DNA of 64,000 bases, taken from contig NZ_ATVN01000001.1 of the NCBI RefSeq assembly GCF_000420745.1, positions 1 to 64,000 of the forward strand, given 5' to 3'. The stretch comes from Pseudorhodobacter ferrugineus DSM 5888. Its GTDB lineage: Bacteria; Pseudomonadota; Alphaproteobacteria; Rhodobacterales; Rhodobacteraceae. Shown piece after piece: positions 35,225-44,099 of the stretch; position 1 is the first letter of the stretch; every line of letters begins with the position of its first letter. Both the position numbers and the translations under genes were made by a program. The notes under the pieces are model-generated. The model searched no databases. It worked only from the letters and a program-made list of their open reading frames with translations, and was not told where the DNA came from.

Positions 35225-35911
35225 ATGGCACAATTGCGCAAAATTCTTTTGGTAGATGATGATGACGACCTGCGTGAGGCACTCAGCGAACAGCTGGTGA
35301 TGACCGAAGATTTCGACGTGTTCGAGGCCGGAAATGGCGCCGACGGCATGGCAAAGGCCAAAGAGGCGCTTTATGATTTGGTCATTCTGGATGTCGGTTT
35401 GCCCGATACAGATGGCCGCGAGCTGTGCCGCCGTATGCGAAAGGCAGGCGTGAAAAGCCCCATCATTATGCTGACAGGTCATGACACCGACGCCGATACC
35501 ATTCTTGGCCTTGATGCCGGCGCCAATGATTACATCACCAAACCGTTCAAGTTTCCGGTCCTTCTGGCCCGCATCCGTGCGCAGTTGCGCCAGCATGAAC
35601 AATCCGAAGATGCCGTATTCCAACTTGGGCCATACACCTTCAAACCCGCCCAAAAAATGCTTTTGGATGAAAAGGATAAGAAGATTCGTTTGACCGAAAA
35701 GGAAACGAATATCCTGAAATTCCTGTACCGCGCATCGTCATCCGTGGTGGCCCGCGATGTGCTGCTGCATGAGGTGTGGGGCTATAACGCTGGCGTCACC
35801 ACCCACACGTTGGAAACCCATATTTACCGTCTGCGCCAAAAGATCGAGCCCGATCCGTCAAATGCCCGTTTGTTGGTAACGGAATCAGGTGGATATAGAC
35901 TTGTTGCCTGA
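35225..35911 (+). CDS. OmpR/PhoB-family response regulator, orphan
   Basis: This two-domain response regulator has 228 residues. The receiver domain has acidic residues D11-D13, phosphorylation site D56 (LVILDVGLP), T84 and K106 (ITKPFK). The winged-helix domain is about 135-226, with [15 protein letters not shown] and [18 protein letters not shown]. No histidine kinase is adjacent, so the partner is encoded elsewhere. The ATG at 35225 follows agaggagc. The promoter must lie in the 156-base gap shared with divergent ribA. Confidence 0.92.
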   Translation: MAQLRKILLVDDDDDLREALSEQLVMTEDFDVFEAGNGADGMAKAKEALYDLVILDVGLPDTDGRELCRRMRKAGVKSPIIMLTGHDTDADTILGLDAGANDYITKPFKFPVLLARIRAQLRQHEQSEDAVFQLGPYTFKPAQKMLLDEKDKKIRLTEKETNILKFLYRASSSVVARDVLLHEVWGYNAGVTTHTLETHIYRLRQKIEPDPSNARLLVTESGGYRLVA

Positions 35912-35984
35912 CTGCCATACTAACGCTAAAATCGTCACCTATGACATGATTTATGCGCGATTGTAGCGTATACAGGTTGAATAC

Positions 35985-36064
35985 AGTTCCCCTTGTCGCG
36001 TCGGGGTCATGGCGCGCACCTCCCTGTTGGACCTTGGCCGGGCACGCTGCCCGGTCTTTTTTTG
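35985..36064 (+). ncRNA. Candidate small RNA, unit 1 (C-rich loop plus terminator)
   Basis: A hairpin cccct-N9-cggggtc lies near 35989-36007. It is followed by an unpaired acctccctgttgg (36018-36030) and a strong terminator ccgggca-cgc-tgcccgg-tcttttttt (36038-36063). The C/T-rich word would complement Shine-Dalgarno sequences. The layout resembles the CcsR/'cuckoo' small RNAs of Rhodobacter, known from the literature. No protein gene ends nearby on this strand except the response regulator, 75 bases upstream, so the terminator could also belong to that gene. The 5' end is a guess. Confidence 0.45.
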
Positions 36065-36084
36065 TCCAGTGATTTCCCCGAATG

Positions 36085-36193
36085 TGAGATATCTGATTTA
36101 GGTCAAGGTTCGTTAACCTTTTTCTGGTCAGATAAAGGCTCCTCCCTGTTGTACTGGGCCGGGCCGCTGACACGCTGTGCCCGGTCTTTTTTT
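36085..36193 (+). ncRNA. Candidate small RNA, unit 2, tandem to unit 1
   Basis: This second unit repeats the pattern of unit 1: a hairpin aggttcgttaacct near 36104-36117, then ctcctccctgttg (36139-36151), then a terminator ccgggc-N14-gcccgg-tcttttttt (36159-36193). The two units share ctccctgttg, ggccggg and cccggtcttttttt in the same order. No coding frame explains the duplication. The 5' end is uncertain. Confidence 0.45.
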
Positions 36194-36200
36194 ATGGGGC

Positions 36201-36866
36201 TTACGGCCTGCGCAAATGGGTCAGCGCATAGGCCAGCACCAGCAGTGTCCCAAAGGTCGCCACAGCAAAGGGCAGGCGCAGCGCGGCCTCGCGGCCCCAA
36301 CCCTATTGCCCCAGACTAACCAATGCACCGCCTGCCAAGGCCTCTATCGGCATCGCGCCCCACCCAAAGAATCGATAGATGCTGTTCACACGCCCCAAAA
36401 TCGTATCGGGGATAATCCGTTGGCGAAACGAAATCGTCGCCACGTTCCACACCATCGACCCAAAGGCTCCAATTGCCAGCGCCAGCCCCGCGACCAGCGC
36501 CTATCCGGTCAGCACAAACAAAATGTAATTCACGCAAAACGCGATCAGCCCAAAAATCATGCTGCCGCGCAACCCCAACCGTTTGCAGATTTGCGGTGCC
36601 AGCAGCCCACCCAAAACGCCGCCAACTGCGCCTGCGGTCATCAAAAATCCTGTACCCACGGCTGACAACCCAAGGACCTCTTGGGCATGTAAAACCAACA
36701 CCGTCAGCCCCGCCATATGGCTGGCATTTACCGCCACCAGCATCGCAGCGCGCGTCAGCAAGGTCGCCAACCACGGCAGCGCCAACGCCGACACCCCATC
36801 GCCAAGGTTAGAAATGGCCGAGGCTGAAAACACTAGCCGATAGTTCCGGTTCTTGGCCAGCAGCAT
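36201..36866 (-). pseudogene. MFS transporter, decayed (internal deletion, two stops)
   Basis: A minus-strand frame begins MLLAKNRNYRLVFSASAISN, a usual MFS start, and continues ALPWLATLLTR. It then jumps to LTVLVLHAQEVLGLSAVGTG, skipping roughly 150-200 residues expected between. In-frame TAG codons interrupt at 36501-36503 and 36303-36305, and the frame ends at TAA 36201-36203 with typical C-terminal MFS text (RVNSIYRFFGWGAMPIEAL). It cannot make a transporter. The tail abuts the sRNA unit terminator. Confidence 0.8.
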
Positions 36867-36992
36867 CCGCGCCCCCTCTTGCGCCGTGATGATGCAAAGT
36901 CGGTGCAGCACCTACAAGCCACAAATCGGATGGGGGTTGAGCCTCCCTCTCCACACCCCTAGGGTACCCCCAACCCAGATCAGGAGCTTGCC

Positions 36993-37781
36993 ATGACCTT
37001 TACCCTCGCCACTTGGAACATCAATTCCGTCCGTCTGCGCGAAGGTTTGGTTGCCCGCCTCTTGGGCGACGAAGCCCCCGATATCTTGTGCCTGCAAGAA
37101 TGCAAAAGCCCTGTTGAGAAAATCCCGCTGGAACAGTTTCAGGCCCTTGGTTACCGCTACATGGTCGCGCGCGGGCAAAAGGGCTATAACGGCGTGGCAA
37201 TCTTGTCGAAACTGCCCTTGATGGACGCAGGCGACAAGGATTTCGCAGGTCTGGGGCAGGCCCGCCATGTCGCCGCACGGCTGGAAAACGGCGTGACCAT
37301 CCACAACTGCTATGTCCCCGCAGGCGGCGATATCCCCGACCGCAGCGTGAACGAAAAGTTCGGCCAAAAGCTCGATTACCTGACAGAATTGCGCGATTAC
37401 TTTCGCTGGGAAAAACCCAGCCGCGCCATCCTTGTTGGTGACCTGAACATCGCCCCGCGCGAAGATGACGTCTGGGGCCACAAGCAATTGCTGAAAATCG
37501 TCAGCCATACACCTATTGAAGTTGAGCATTTCAACGCGGCGATGGAGGCGGGCGATTGGACCGATGTCACCCGCGCCGACATCCCCCAAGGCCTCTTGTA
37601 CAGCTGGTGGTCCTACCGCGCCAAGGACTGGGATGCGGCCGATAAAGGCCGCCGGTTGGACCACATATGGGCCACTGGCGACATCGCCAAATCCGCCCAT
37701 TCCAGCCGCATCCTGCGCGATGTGCGCGGTTGGGAACAGCCCAGCGACCATGTTCCCGTCTTTGCGACCTTCGATCTGTAA
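36993..37781 (+). CDS. xthA: Exodeoxyribonuclease III XthA
   Basis: XthA is an AP endonuclease/3'-exonuclease for base excision repair. The protein has 262 residues. It begins TLATWNINSVRLR; E36 in CLQECK binds the metal. NCYVPAGGD, LVGDLNIAPREDDVW and the terminal RLDHIWAT...SDHVPVFATF complete the family set. Its stop is 18 bases before the dehalogenase-like gene, which has its own ribosome-binding site, so the two may share a transcript. Confidence 0.95.
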   Translation: MTFTLATWNINSVRLREGLVARLLGDEAPDILCLQECKSPVEKIPLEQFQALGYRYMVARGQKGYNGVAILSKLPLMDAGDKDFAGLGQARHVAARLENGVTIHNCYVPAGGDIPDRSVNEKFGQKLDYLTELRDYFRWEKPSRAILVGDLNIAPREDDVWGHKQLLKIVSHTPIEVEHFNAAMEAGDWTDVTRADIPQGLLYSWWSYRAKDWDAADKGRRLDHIWATGDIAKSAHSSRILRDVRGWEQPSDHVPVFATFDL

Positions 37782-37799
37782 CCACCCAAAGGACCCGCC

Positions 37800-40700
37800 A
37801 TGCGCCTGTTTTCCATCAAGGATCGGCCCGTCCATCTTGGCCCTTTTCCGCTGGAACGCCTTGCGCGGCACGCGGGCGCGCCTGACCTGACCGCTCTTCC
37901 CGCGCCCGAACCCTTGATCTTTCACCACCCCGATCCCGAAAACCTGACCAACGCGATGGCGCGGTTCATGGGTATGTTCGACACGGTCCGCGATGGCGCA
38001 TTGGCCCACGGTGCCGCCGAAATTCCCGACACACCACAAGACCGCACCGACCACCTAAAGGCCGCCAGCTATTATTTCGATGCCTCGATGGTTGGCATTG
38101 CGGCCCTGCACCCCGACCACCACCTAACCACCCCCCACCGCAACCCCGATATTGATGCCTTGCGGGTGGAACTTGAACAGGGCCAACCCGCCACCCACGC
38201 CGCAGGTATTGATCAGATTTACGCCGATGTGCTGGATGCCGCGCGCCTGACCCACGGCCTAATTCCGCACCACAGCCACGCGCTTGTTTTCCTTGTCGAA
38301 TACACCCGCGACCCCGCACAGGCTGAACCCGGCACCGATTGGCTTCACGGGTCCCAAGCCCACCGCGCCGCCCTCCTCGCCAACAATACCGCTGTGGTCA
38401 TCTCCAGCTACCTGCGCCTGCTGGGCCACCCCGCCCGCGCCCATTCGGCCAGCACATCCGATGTCGACCTTTTGCGCCTTGCGGTCAGCGCGGGGCTGGT
38501 GGACGAATCCGGCACTGCCCCCTATGTCGGCAAACGCTTTGCCCTCGCGGCGGTTACCTCCACGATGGAACTGATCCCCGACCAACCCCTAGCGCCCAAC
38601 GCGGGCCATAACGGTTGGCGCAGTCACGGCCCCGATTGGCAGATGGGCCGCCACACGCCGCGCTCGGCCGCCACCGCCGAACCTTTTGCCAAACGCCCGT
38701 TCCACCTTGGCCCCTATCCGTTTGAAACCCTTAAACGCGTGCCAAAACCCACCACCTTTATGGATGAACCCCGCATCCCCCGTTTCCCCAAACGCGCCGA
38801 ATTTTTCGCCCGCGCCCTGTTCGGCGATATGGGCAAATCGGTGCAAGAGGTGGCAAAGGGCGGCTATTATGTGGTCAAAAGCCCCATCGGTGCCTGTGCC
38901 CGCCGTGCGCTTGGTGCTCTCCTTCTCCTCCAATTCGGCGGCCCGCGCGGCCCCGCCTCACCGCAGGCCACAGACCCCAAGCGCAACGCCCAAAACCTCA
39001 AAGCCGCCAGTTATTACCTGTCGGCCGATGCCGTGGGCCTGTGCCGCGTGCCCGAATGGGCGTGGTATTCGCACGGATCAAACGGTGACCCGATCGACGC
39101 CCGCCACCCAAACGGCGTCAACCTGCTGCTCGACCAAGGCTATGACACTATGGAAGGCGCGTCTGGCGACGACTGGATTTCCGTAGCCCAATCCATGCGC
39201 GCCTACCTGCGCTTTTCCCTGCTGGGCGGTGTGGTGGGCGAACAAATCCGCCGCATGGGCTATGACGCCCGCGTCCATTCGGTGATTGATGGCGAGGTGC
39301 TGCAACCGCCGCTTTTGCTGCTGTCGGGGTTAGGTGAAGTCAGCCGGATTGGCGAGGTTATCCTTAACCCCTTCCTTGGCCCGCGCCTCAAATCGGGCAC
39401 CGTCACCACCGATATGCCGATGGACCACGACTTGCCGATTGATTTTGGCCTGCAAACATTCTGCAATTCTTGCAACAAATGTGCCCGTGAATGCCCGTCT
39501 GGGGCCATAACTGCTGGCCCGAAACTGATGTATAACGGCTATGAGATTTGGAAATCCGATGCCGAAAAATGCACCCGCTACCGCCTGACCAATGCGGCGG
39601 GCGGCATGTGTGGCCGCTGCATGAAAACCTGCCCGTGGAATCTGGAGGGGTTGTTTGCGGAAAGCGCCTTTCGCTGGGTCGCGATGAAAGCGCCGCAAAC
39701 CGCCAAGGCACTGGCGGCATTGGATGATAAGCTGGGGCGCGGTCGCATCAATCCCGTGAAGAAATGGTGGTGGGATATCGAACTCGACCCAAAAACCGCC
39801 CGCTACGTCACCGCCCGCGCGACCAATACGCGGGGGTTAAGCCCCGAAATTGATCTGCAATACAAAGATCAAACACTCGCCGTTTACCCCGCCGATGTGA
39901 TGCCGCAGCCCTATCCCGTGATCCAGCCGTTGAACCGCGAGGCGGGCATCAAACGCTACCGCGAACTTTTGCTGCCCGCCGACTATCAGGCGCGGCTTGC
40001 GCGTGGTGAAACAGACGGCCTCGCCCCAGGCCCGCAACCGCTTGCGGAGCCGCCCGTGTTTCCTGTCATCGTCACCAAACGCGATGACCTGTCCCCCGAT
40101 GTCGCGCGGTTTGAACTGCGCCGCGCCGATGGGGGCGACTTGCCGCCCTTTACCGCTGGCGCGCATATCGACGTGGTCATTGCCCCCGAATACCAGCGCC
40201 AATATTCGCTGGCAGGCGACCCGGCGGACCCGTCCAAATACGTGCTTGGTCTTTTGCGCGAACCCTTGGGGCGCGGCGGTTCCGCCCTCATGCACCGTAT
40301 TTTCCGCCAAGGTCGCCGCCTGTTCATCAGCCCGCCCCGCAACCATTTTCCACTCGACGAATCCGCGCCCTTCAGCCTCCTCATGGCCGGCGGCATAGGA
40401 GTGACGCCGATGTTGACCATGGCGCACCGCTTGCACGCCTTGAACAATGATTTTTCGCTGCACTATTCCGCCGCCAATCTGGAATCGGCGGGTTTTATGG
40501 CTGAAATCGCCGCCCAACCGTGGGCAACCCGCGCGCAACTCCATCTGTCGCAATCGGGCACCCGCGCCGATCTGGGGGCACTCATCCCCGATTACACATC
40601 GGGTTTCCGCCTTTATACCTGCGGGTCCAACCGCTACATGGATGCGGTTTTTGCCGCCGCCACCGCCAAAGGCTGGCCCGAAGCGGCGCTGCTGCGCGAA

Positions 40701-41006
40701 TATTTCACCGTCCCCGAGGCCCCCGATTGGGTGAACCACCCCTTCACGCTGGAACTGACCAAATCCGGCAAAACCCTACAGGTGCCCGCCGATAAATCGG
40801 CAACCGATGTGCTGGCCGAAGCAGGCATCCCCGTGACGACCAAATGTTCCGACGGCATCTGCGGCGTCTGCGCCACAACCCTGCCCGTGGGCCAAGAGGT
40901 TGAGCACCGCGATTACGTCCTGTCCGCGGCTGAACGTGAAACCCGCGTCATCCTGTGCTGTTCGCGTGCCGCCAAGCCGAACGGCACGCTGCGGATAGAC
41001 CTTTAA
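37800..41006 (+). CDS. Self-sufficient reductive dehalogenase-like fusion protein
   Basis: This 1068-residue cytoplasmic protein has no Tat signal. Residues 1-290 and 298-550 are two copies of one fold: RPVHLGPFPLERL (9-21) matches RPFHLGPYPFETL (299-311), and LKAASYYFDASMVG (86-99) matches LKAASYYLSADAVG (400-413). Only the second copy is followed by ferredoxin cysteines: C555, C558, C561, C565, then C591, C604, C607, C611 for two [4Fe-4S] clusters. Next come a flavin/NAD reductase (about 755-955; LLMAGGIGVTPML, LYTCGSNRYM) and a plant-type [2Fe-2S] domain (C1016, C1021, C1024, C1054). This is the layout of catabolic, B12-dependent RdhA enzymes such as NpRdhA and BhbA. Substrate is unknown; halogenated phenols are acted on by those relatives. 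Confidence 0.85.
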   Translation: MRLFSIKDRPVHLGPFPLERLARHAGAPDLTALPAPEPLIFHHPDPENLTNAMARFMGMFDTVRDGALAHGAAEIPDTPQDRTDHLKAASYYFDASMVGIAALHPDHHLTTPHRNPDIDALRVELEQGQPATHAAGIDQIYADVLDAARLTHGLIPHHSHALVFLVEYTRDPAQAEPGTDWLHGSQAHRAALLANNTAVVISSYLRLLGHPARAHSASTSDVDLLRLAVSAGLVDESGTAPYVGKRFALAAVTSTMELIPDQPLAPNAGHNGWRSHGPDWQMGRHTPRSAATAEPFAKRPFHLGPYPFETLKRVPKPTTFMDEPRIPRFPKRAEFFARALFGDMGKSVQEVAKGGYYVVKSPIGACARRALGALLLLQFGGPRGPASPQATDPKRNAQNLKAASYYLSADAVGLCRVPEWAWYSHGSNGDPIDARHPNGVNLLLDQGYDTMEGASGDDWISVAQSMRAYLRFSLLGGVVGEQIRRMGYDARVHSVIDGEVLQPPLLLLSGLGEVSRIGEVILNPFLGPRLKSGTVTTDMPMDHDLPIDFGLQTFCNSCNKCARECPSGAITAGPKLMYNGYEIWKSDAEKCTRYRLTNAAGGMCGRCMKTCPWNLEGLFAESAFRWVAMKAPQTAKALAALDDKLGRGRINPVKKWWWDIELDPKTARYVTARATNTRGLSPEIDLQYKDQTLAVYPADVMPQPYPVIQPLNREAGIKRYRELLLPADYQARLARGETDGLAPGPQPLAEPPVFPVIVTKRDDLSPDVARFELRRADGGDLPPFTAGAHIDVVIAPEYQRQYSLAGDPADPSKYVLGLLREPLGRGGSALMHRIFRQGRRLFISPPRNHFPLDESAPFSLLMAGGIGVTPMLTMAHRLHALNNDFSLHYSAANLESAGFMAEIAAQPWATRAQLHLSQSGTRADLGALIPDYTSGFRLYTCGSNRYMDAVFAAATAKGWPEAALLREYFTVPEAPDWVNHPFTLELTKSGKTLQVPADKSATDVLAEAGIPVTTKCSDGICGVCATTLPVGQEVEHRDYVLSAAERETRVILCCSRAAKPNGTLRIDL

Positions 41007-41009
41007 GCG

Positions 41010-41044
41010 GTTTGCCCGCACTCTGAGCCAGAGTGCGGGCAAAC
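41010..41044. terminator. Strong bidirectional hairpin between convergent genes
   Basis: A perfect 16-bp stem gtttgcccgcactctg / cagagtgcgggcaaac closes an agc loop, just after the dehalogenase stop and before the convergent synthase end. There is no long T-run on either side, so it is either a bidirectional transcription barrier or an RNA-end stabiliser. Confidence 0.8.
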
Positions 41045-41077
41045 CAAGACAAGGAAACCCCTGTCCGAATATTTAGG

Positions 41078-42316
41078 CTATAGGTCCAACGCCCGATCAC
41101 CCGCCGCATCCCTGATCCGCGTGGGCAGGCCCAGTTTGGCCAGCAGCCCCAAAAACGGCTTGGGGTCCAGATCTTCGACATTGGCCATATGCCCTACGTC
41201 CCAAACCCCATCTGCAATCAGCATGGCTGCGGCCACAGGTGGCACGCCGGCGGTATAGGAAATACCCTGTGACCCCACCTCATTATACGCGTCCTTATGG
41301 TCGGCCACGTTATACACAAACACCTCAACCGGCTTGCCATCCTTGGTGCCCTTCACAAAGTCACCAATGCAGGTTTTGCCGGTATAATCCGGCGCAAGGC
41401 TGGAGGGGTCGGGCAGCACGGCTTTGACAACCTTCAGCGGCACAACCTCCAACCCTTCGGCGGTGGTCACGGGCTGCTCCGACAGCAGCCCGAGGTTTTT
41501 CAGCACGGTAAACACATTGATGTAATGGTCGCCGAACCCCATCCAGAACCGCACATCGGCATGCGGGTAACGTGCGGCCAGCGAATGCACCTCATCATGC
41601 CCCGACAAATAGGATTTCTGGCGGCCCACCACGGGCAAATCATCCTCGCGCCCCACCTCGAACATCGCATTCTCAGTCCACGCGCCGTTTTGCCACGCAT
41701 AGACCGTGCCAGTGAATTCGCGGAAATTGATCTCGGGGTCAAAGTTGGTGCTAAAGTATTTCCCATGGCCGCCCGCATTAATATCAACAATATCAATGGA
41801 TTGCACCTCATCCATGCACGCATCCACCGCATAGCGGGCAAAGGCATTCACCACGCCCGGATCAAACCCCGCGCCCAAAATCGCGGTCACACCAGCAGCG
41901 CGGCAGGCCTCGCGCTTTTTCCACTCATAATTCCCGTACCACGGCGGCGTCTCGCAAATCTTGGCGGGGTCCTCATGGATCGCCGTGTCGATATAGGCGG
42001 CACCCGTGGCAATACACGCATCCATCACCGTCATATTCACGAACGGTGCCCCCACGTTGATGACAATCTGCGCCCCGGTCTGACGGATCAACACGGTCAG
42101 CGCGTCCACATCCATCGCATCGACCGTATAGGCATGAAACGCCCCCGGCACCTGCATCGACGCTTTGGCCCGCACGCCTTCAATAATAGCCTCACATTTG
42201 GCAACCGTCCGGCTGGCGATATGCAAATCCCCCAATACATCATTATTCTGCGCGCATTTATGCGCCACAACCTGCGCCACACCGCCCGCGCCAATAATCA
42301 AAACATTGCGTTTCAT
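41078..42316 (-). CDS. Carboxynorspermidine synthase (saccharopine dehydrogenase family)
   Basis: This NADPH-dependent enzyme has 412 residues. The Rossmann start is NVLIIGAGGVAQVVAHKCAQ; ITGAGFDPGVV-like text (LGAGFDPGVVNAFARYAV) and FREFTGTVYAWQNGAW follow. It would condense aspartate semialdehyde with a diamine to carboxynorspermidine or carboxyspermidine. The next gene in the same direction is the matching decarboxylase, 11 bases away, which makes this assignment much stronger than for a generic saccharopine dehydrogenase. Confidence 0.92.
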   Translation of the reverse strand: MKRNVLIIGAGGVAQVVAHKCAQNNDVLGDLHIASRTVAKCEAIIEGVRAKASMQVPGAFHAYTVDAMDVDALTVLIRQTGAQIVINVGAPFVNMTVMDACIATGAAYIDTAIHEDPAKICETPPWYGNYEWKKREACRAAGVTAILGAGFDPGVVNAFARYAVDACMDEVQSIDIVDINAGGHGKYFSTNFDPEINFREFTGTVYAWQNGAWTENAMFEVGREDDLPVVGRQKSYLSGHDEVHSLAARYPHADVRFWMGFGDHYINVFTVLKNLGLLSEQPVTTAEGLEVVPLKVVKAVLPDPSSLAPDYTGKTCIGDFVKGTKDGKPVEVFVYNVADHKDAYNEVGSQGISYTAGVPPVAAAMLIADGVWDVGHMANVEDLDPKPFLGLLAKLGLPTRIRDAAGDRALDL

Positions 42317-42327
42317 ATCAAACCCTT

Positions 42328-43422
42328 TCAGCCCAAATTGCCTTCAAAATCCGCATAATCAAATGTCCGCGCCACGGTCAAAGTCCCGTCCAATTCGCGC
42401 AACACGATCGACGGCATCTTGACGCCGTTAAACCAGTTTTTCTTGACCATCGTGTACCCCGCCGCATCGGCAATCGACAAACGATCCCCAACAGCCAGCG
42501 GCGCAGGGAACGAAAACTCGCCAAAAATGTCCCCAGCAAGGCAGGACTTCCCGCAGACCATATAGTCATGCGGCCCCGTCACCGCCATCTTGGCAGGTTC
42601 ACGGTAAATCAGCAAATCCAGCATATGCGCCTCGACCGAACTGTCGACAATCGCCAAATCCTTGCCGTTGTTCAAAACGTCCAGCACCGTCACCTCCAGG
42701 CTGGCACAGCCCGTAATCGCTGCCTCGCCGGGTTCCAGATAGACTTGCACGCCAAACCTGTCGGCAAACGCCCGCAGCCGCGCGGCCAGCCGTTCCAACG
42801 GATAACCCTCACCCGTAAAGTGAATACCGCCTCCAAGGCTTATCCACTCCATCCGTTCCAAAAATCCGCCAAACTCGGCCTCAATCCGTGTCAACTGCTG
42901 GTCAAACAGCTCAAAATCGCCGTTCTCGCAATTGTAATGGATCATCACGCCTGAAATCCGGTCCGCCACCGCATTCAGTTTCGCCAAATCCCATTCGCCC
43001 AAACGGCTGAACGGGCGGGCAGGGTCGGCAAGGTCAAAATGCGATGTCGAAAACTGCGGGTTCAACCGCAACCCCCGCGCAATCCCTGCGGTTTTGCCCG
43101 CAAATCGTTCCAACTGGCTGATGGAATTAAAGATGATCTTGTCGGCATAGCTCACAGCCTCATCCACCTCATCCTCGGCCCAGGCAACCGAATAGGCATG
43201 CGCCTCATGGCCAAATTTTTCGCGCCCCAAACGCAGCTCATACAGACTGCTGGACGTCGTGCCATCCATATGGCCCTGCATCACATCAAACGCGGGCCAA
43301 GTGGCAAAACACTTCAGCGCCAACAGGCATTTCGCACCCGAAAGGTCGCGCAGGCGGTCCATCTTGGCCATATTTTCGGCCAGCTTGGCCTTGTCGATCA
43401 GGTAATAAGGCGTCGGTATCAT
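42328..43422 (-). CDS. nspC: Carboxynorspermidine decarboxylase NspC
   Basis: This PLP-dependent decarboxylase has 364 residues, with an alanine-racemase-type barrel. It begins IPTPYYLIDKAKL, with PLP lysine K37 in CLLALKCFATW. HYNCENGDF, SLGGGIHFTGEGYPLERLA and YLEPGEAAI are family words, and the Cys near VCGKSCLAGDIFGEF is the second-subunit catalytic residue. It produces spermidine or norspermidine. The ATG at 43422 follows GGGGGACGCC. It precedes the synthase gene in one operon. Confidence 0.93.
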   Translation of the reverse strand: MIPTPYYLIDKAKLAENMAKMDRLRDLSGAKCLLALKCFATWPAFDVMQGHMDGTTSSSLYELRLGREKFGHEAHAYSVAWAEDEVDEAVSYADKIIFNSISQLERFAGKTAGIARGLRLNPQFSTSHFDLADPARPFSRLGEWDLAKLNAVADRISGVMIHYNCENGDFELFDQQLTRIEAEFGGFLERMEWISLGGGIHFTGEGYPLERLAARLRAFADRFGVQVYLEPGEAAITGCASLEVTVLDVLNNGKDLAIVDSSVEAHMLDLLIYREPAKMAVTGPHDYMVCGKSCLAGDIFGEFSFPAPLAVGDRLSIADAAGYTMVKKNWFNGVKMPSIVLRELDGTLTVARTFDYADFEGNLG

Positions 43423-43619
43423 GGCGTCCCCCAACAAACTACTGGCCCCAAAAGGCAAGGGGCCGGATATAGGCCACCCCCCTCACCGATGCAAGGGACA
43501 GGGGCCAGATCCGGCCGCAGCGGATCGCGCCACGGGCCGCGCAAAAAAATACCCGCAAATTTCCTCTGGCCCCGAGGGTCGAGCCCCCCCATCATGGGGG
43601 CAAATCATAAGGGGTCTTC

Positions 43620-44090
43620 ATGCTGCGTTTTTTCACACTTGGTTTCACACATCTGATCGCAGTGGCAATCGGCTTTGCGCTGGGCGTCTATTTTCTGCCC
43701 ATCATCACGGCCCCGCCATCCCTCGGTCAGGCGCAGTTGCAAGAACAGGCCTCAGGTGCAATGTTCACCGCCGATCTAACGCGCGATCTACGTGGCAGTG
43801 ATTTCTTGCATTGGGGTGAAGGTAAAATCAGCCTGTCCCCTGATCGTATCGTCCATGAAGGCACCCTTGCGCCCGGCCCCGATTACAAGCTGTATCTGGT
43901 CAAGGAATTCGTCGAACACGAGGATGAGTTTTTGCCGCTGAAATCTCAGGCGCAGCTGATTGGCGATATCAATACCTTTAACGGCGTGGTTTTGCCGGTG
44001 CCCCAAGGCGTTGATATCACTCAATACACCACAGTCCTTATTTGGTGCGAGGCGTTTGGCGAATTCATTACGGCTGCGAAATACCGTTAG
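43620..44090 (+). CDS. DM13-domain membrane-anchored protein
   Basis: This 156-residue protein has one N-terminal transmembrane segment (about 10-30). The rest is a DM13 domain (about 40-155): FTADLTRDLRGSDFLHWGEG, APGPDYKLYLVKEFVEHE and VLIWCEAFGEFITAAKYR with the single conserved cysteine. DM13 domains are proposed to have a redox role, unproven in bacteria. It stands alone between the nspC operon and the next minus-strand gene. The ATG is preceded by ataaggggtcttc, a weak ribosome-binding site. Confidence 0.85.
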   Translation: MLRFFTLGFTHLIAVAIGFALGVYFLPIITAPPSLGQAQLQEQASGAMFTADLTRDLRGSDFLHWGEGKISLSPDRIVHEGTLAPGPDYKLYLVKEFVEHEDEFLPLKSQAQLIGDINTFNGVVLPVPQGVDITQYTTVLIWCEAFGEFITAAKYR

Positions 44091-44099
44091 TCCGCGGGC

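Noticed and set aside
35069-35653. In-frame extension of ribA up to 35653, giving 555 residues
   Set aside because: It lies antisense to the receiver domain of the response regulator gene and shows no family resemblance. The ATG at 35068 has a ribosome-binding site and gives the family N-terminus.
36867-37799. Cobalamin riboswitch upstream of the dehalogenase-like gene
   Set aside because: Only 18 bases separate xthA from it and about 126 bases precede xthA. I see no B12-box-like sequence or the needed multi-helix fold.
36912-38054. Minus-strand 380-residue frame across xthA and the dehalogenase start
   Set aside because: Antisense of xthA, which has all family motifs.
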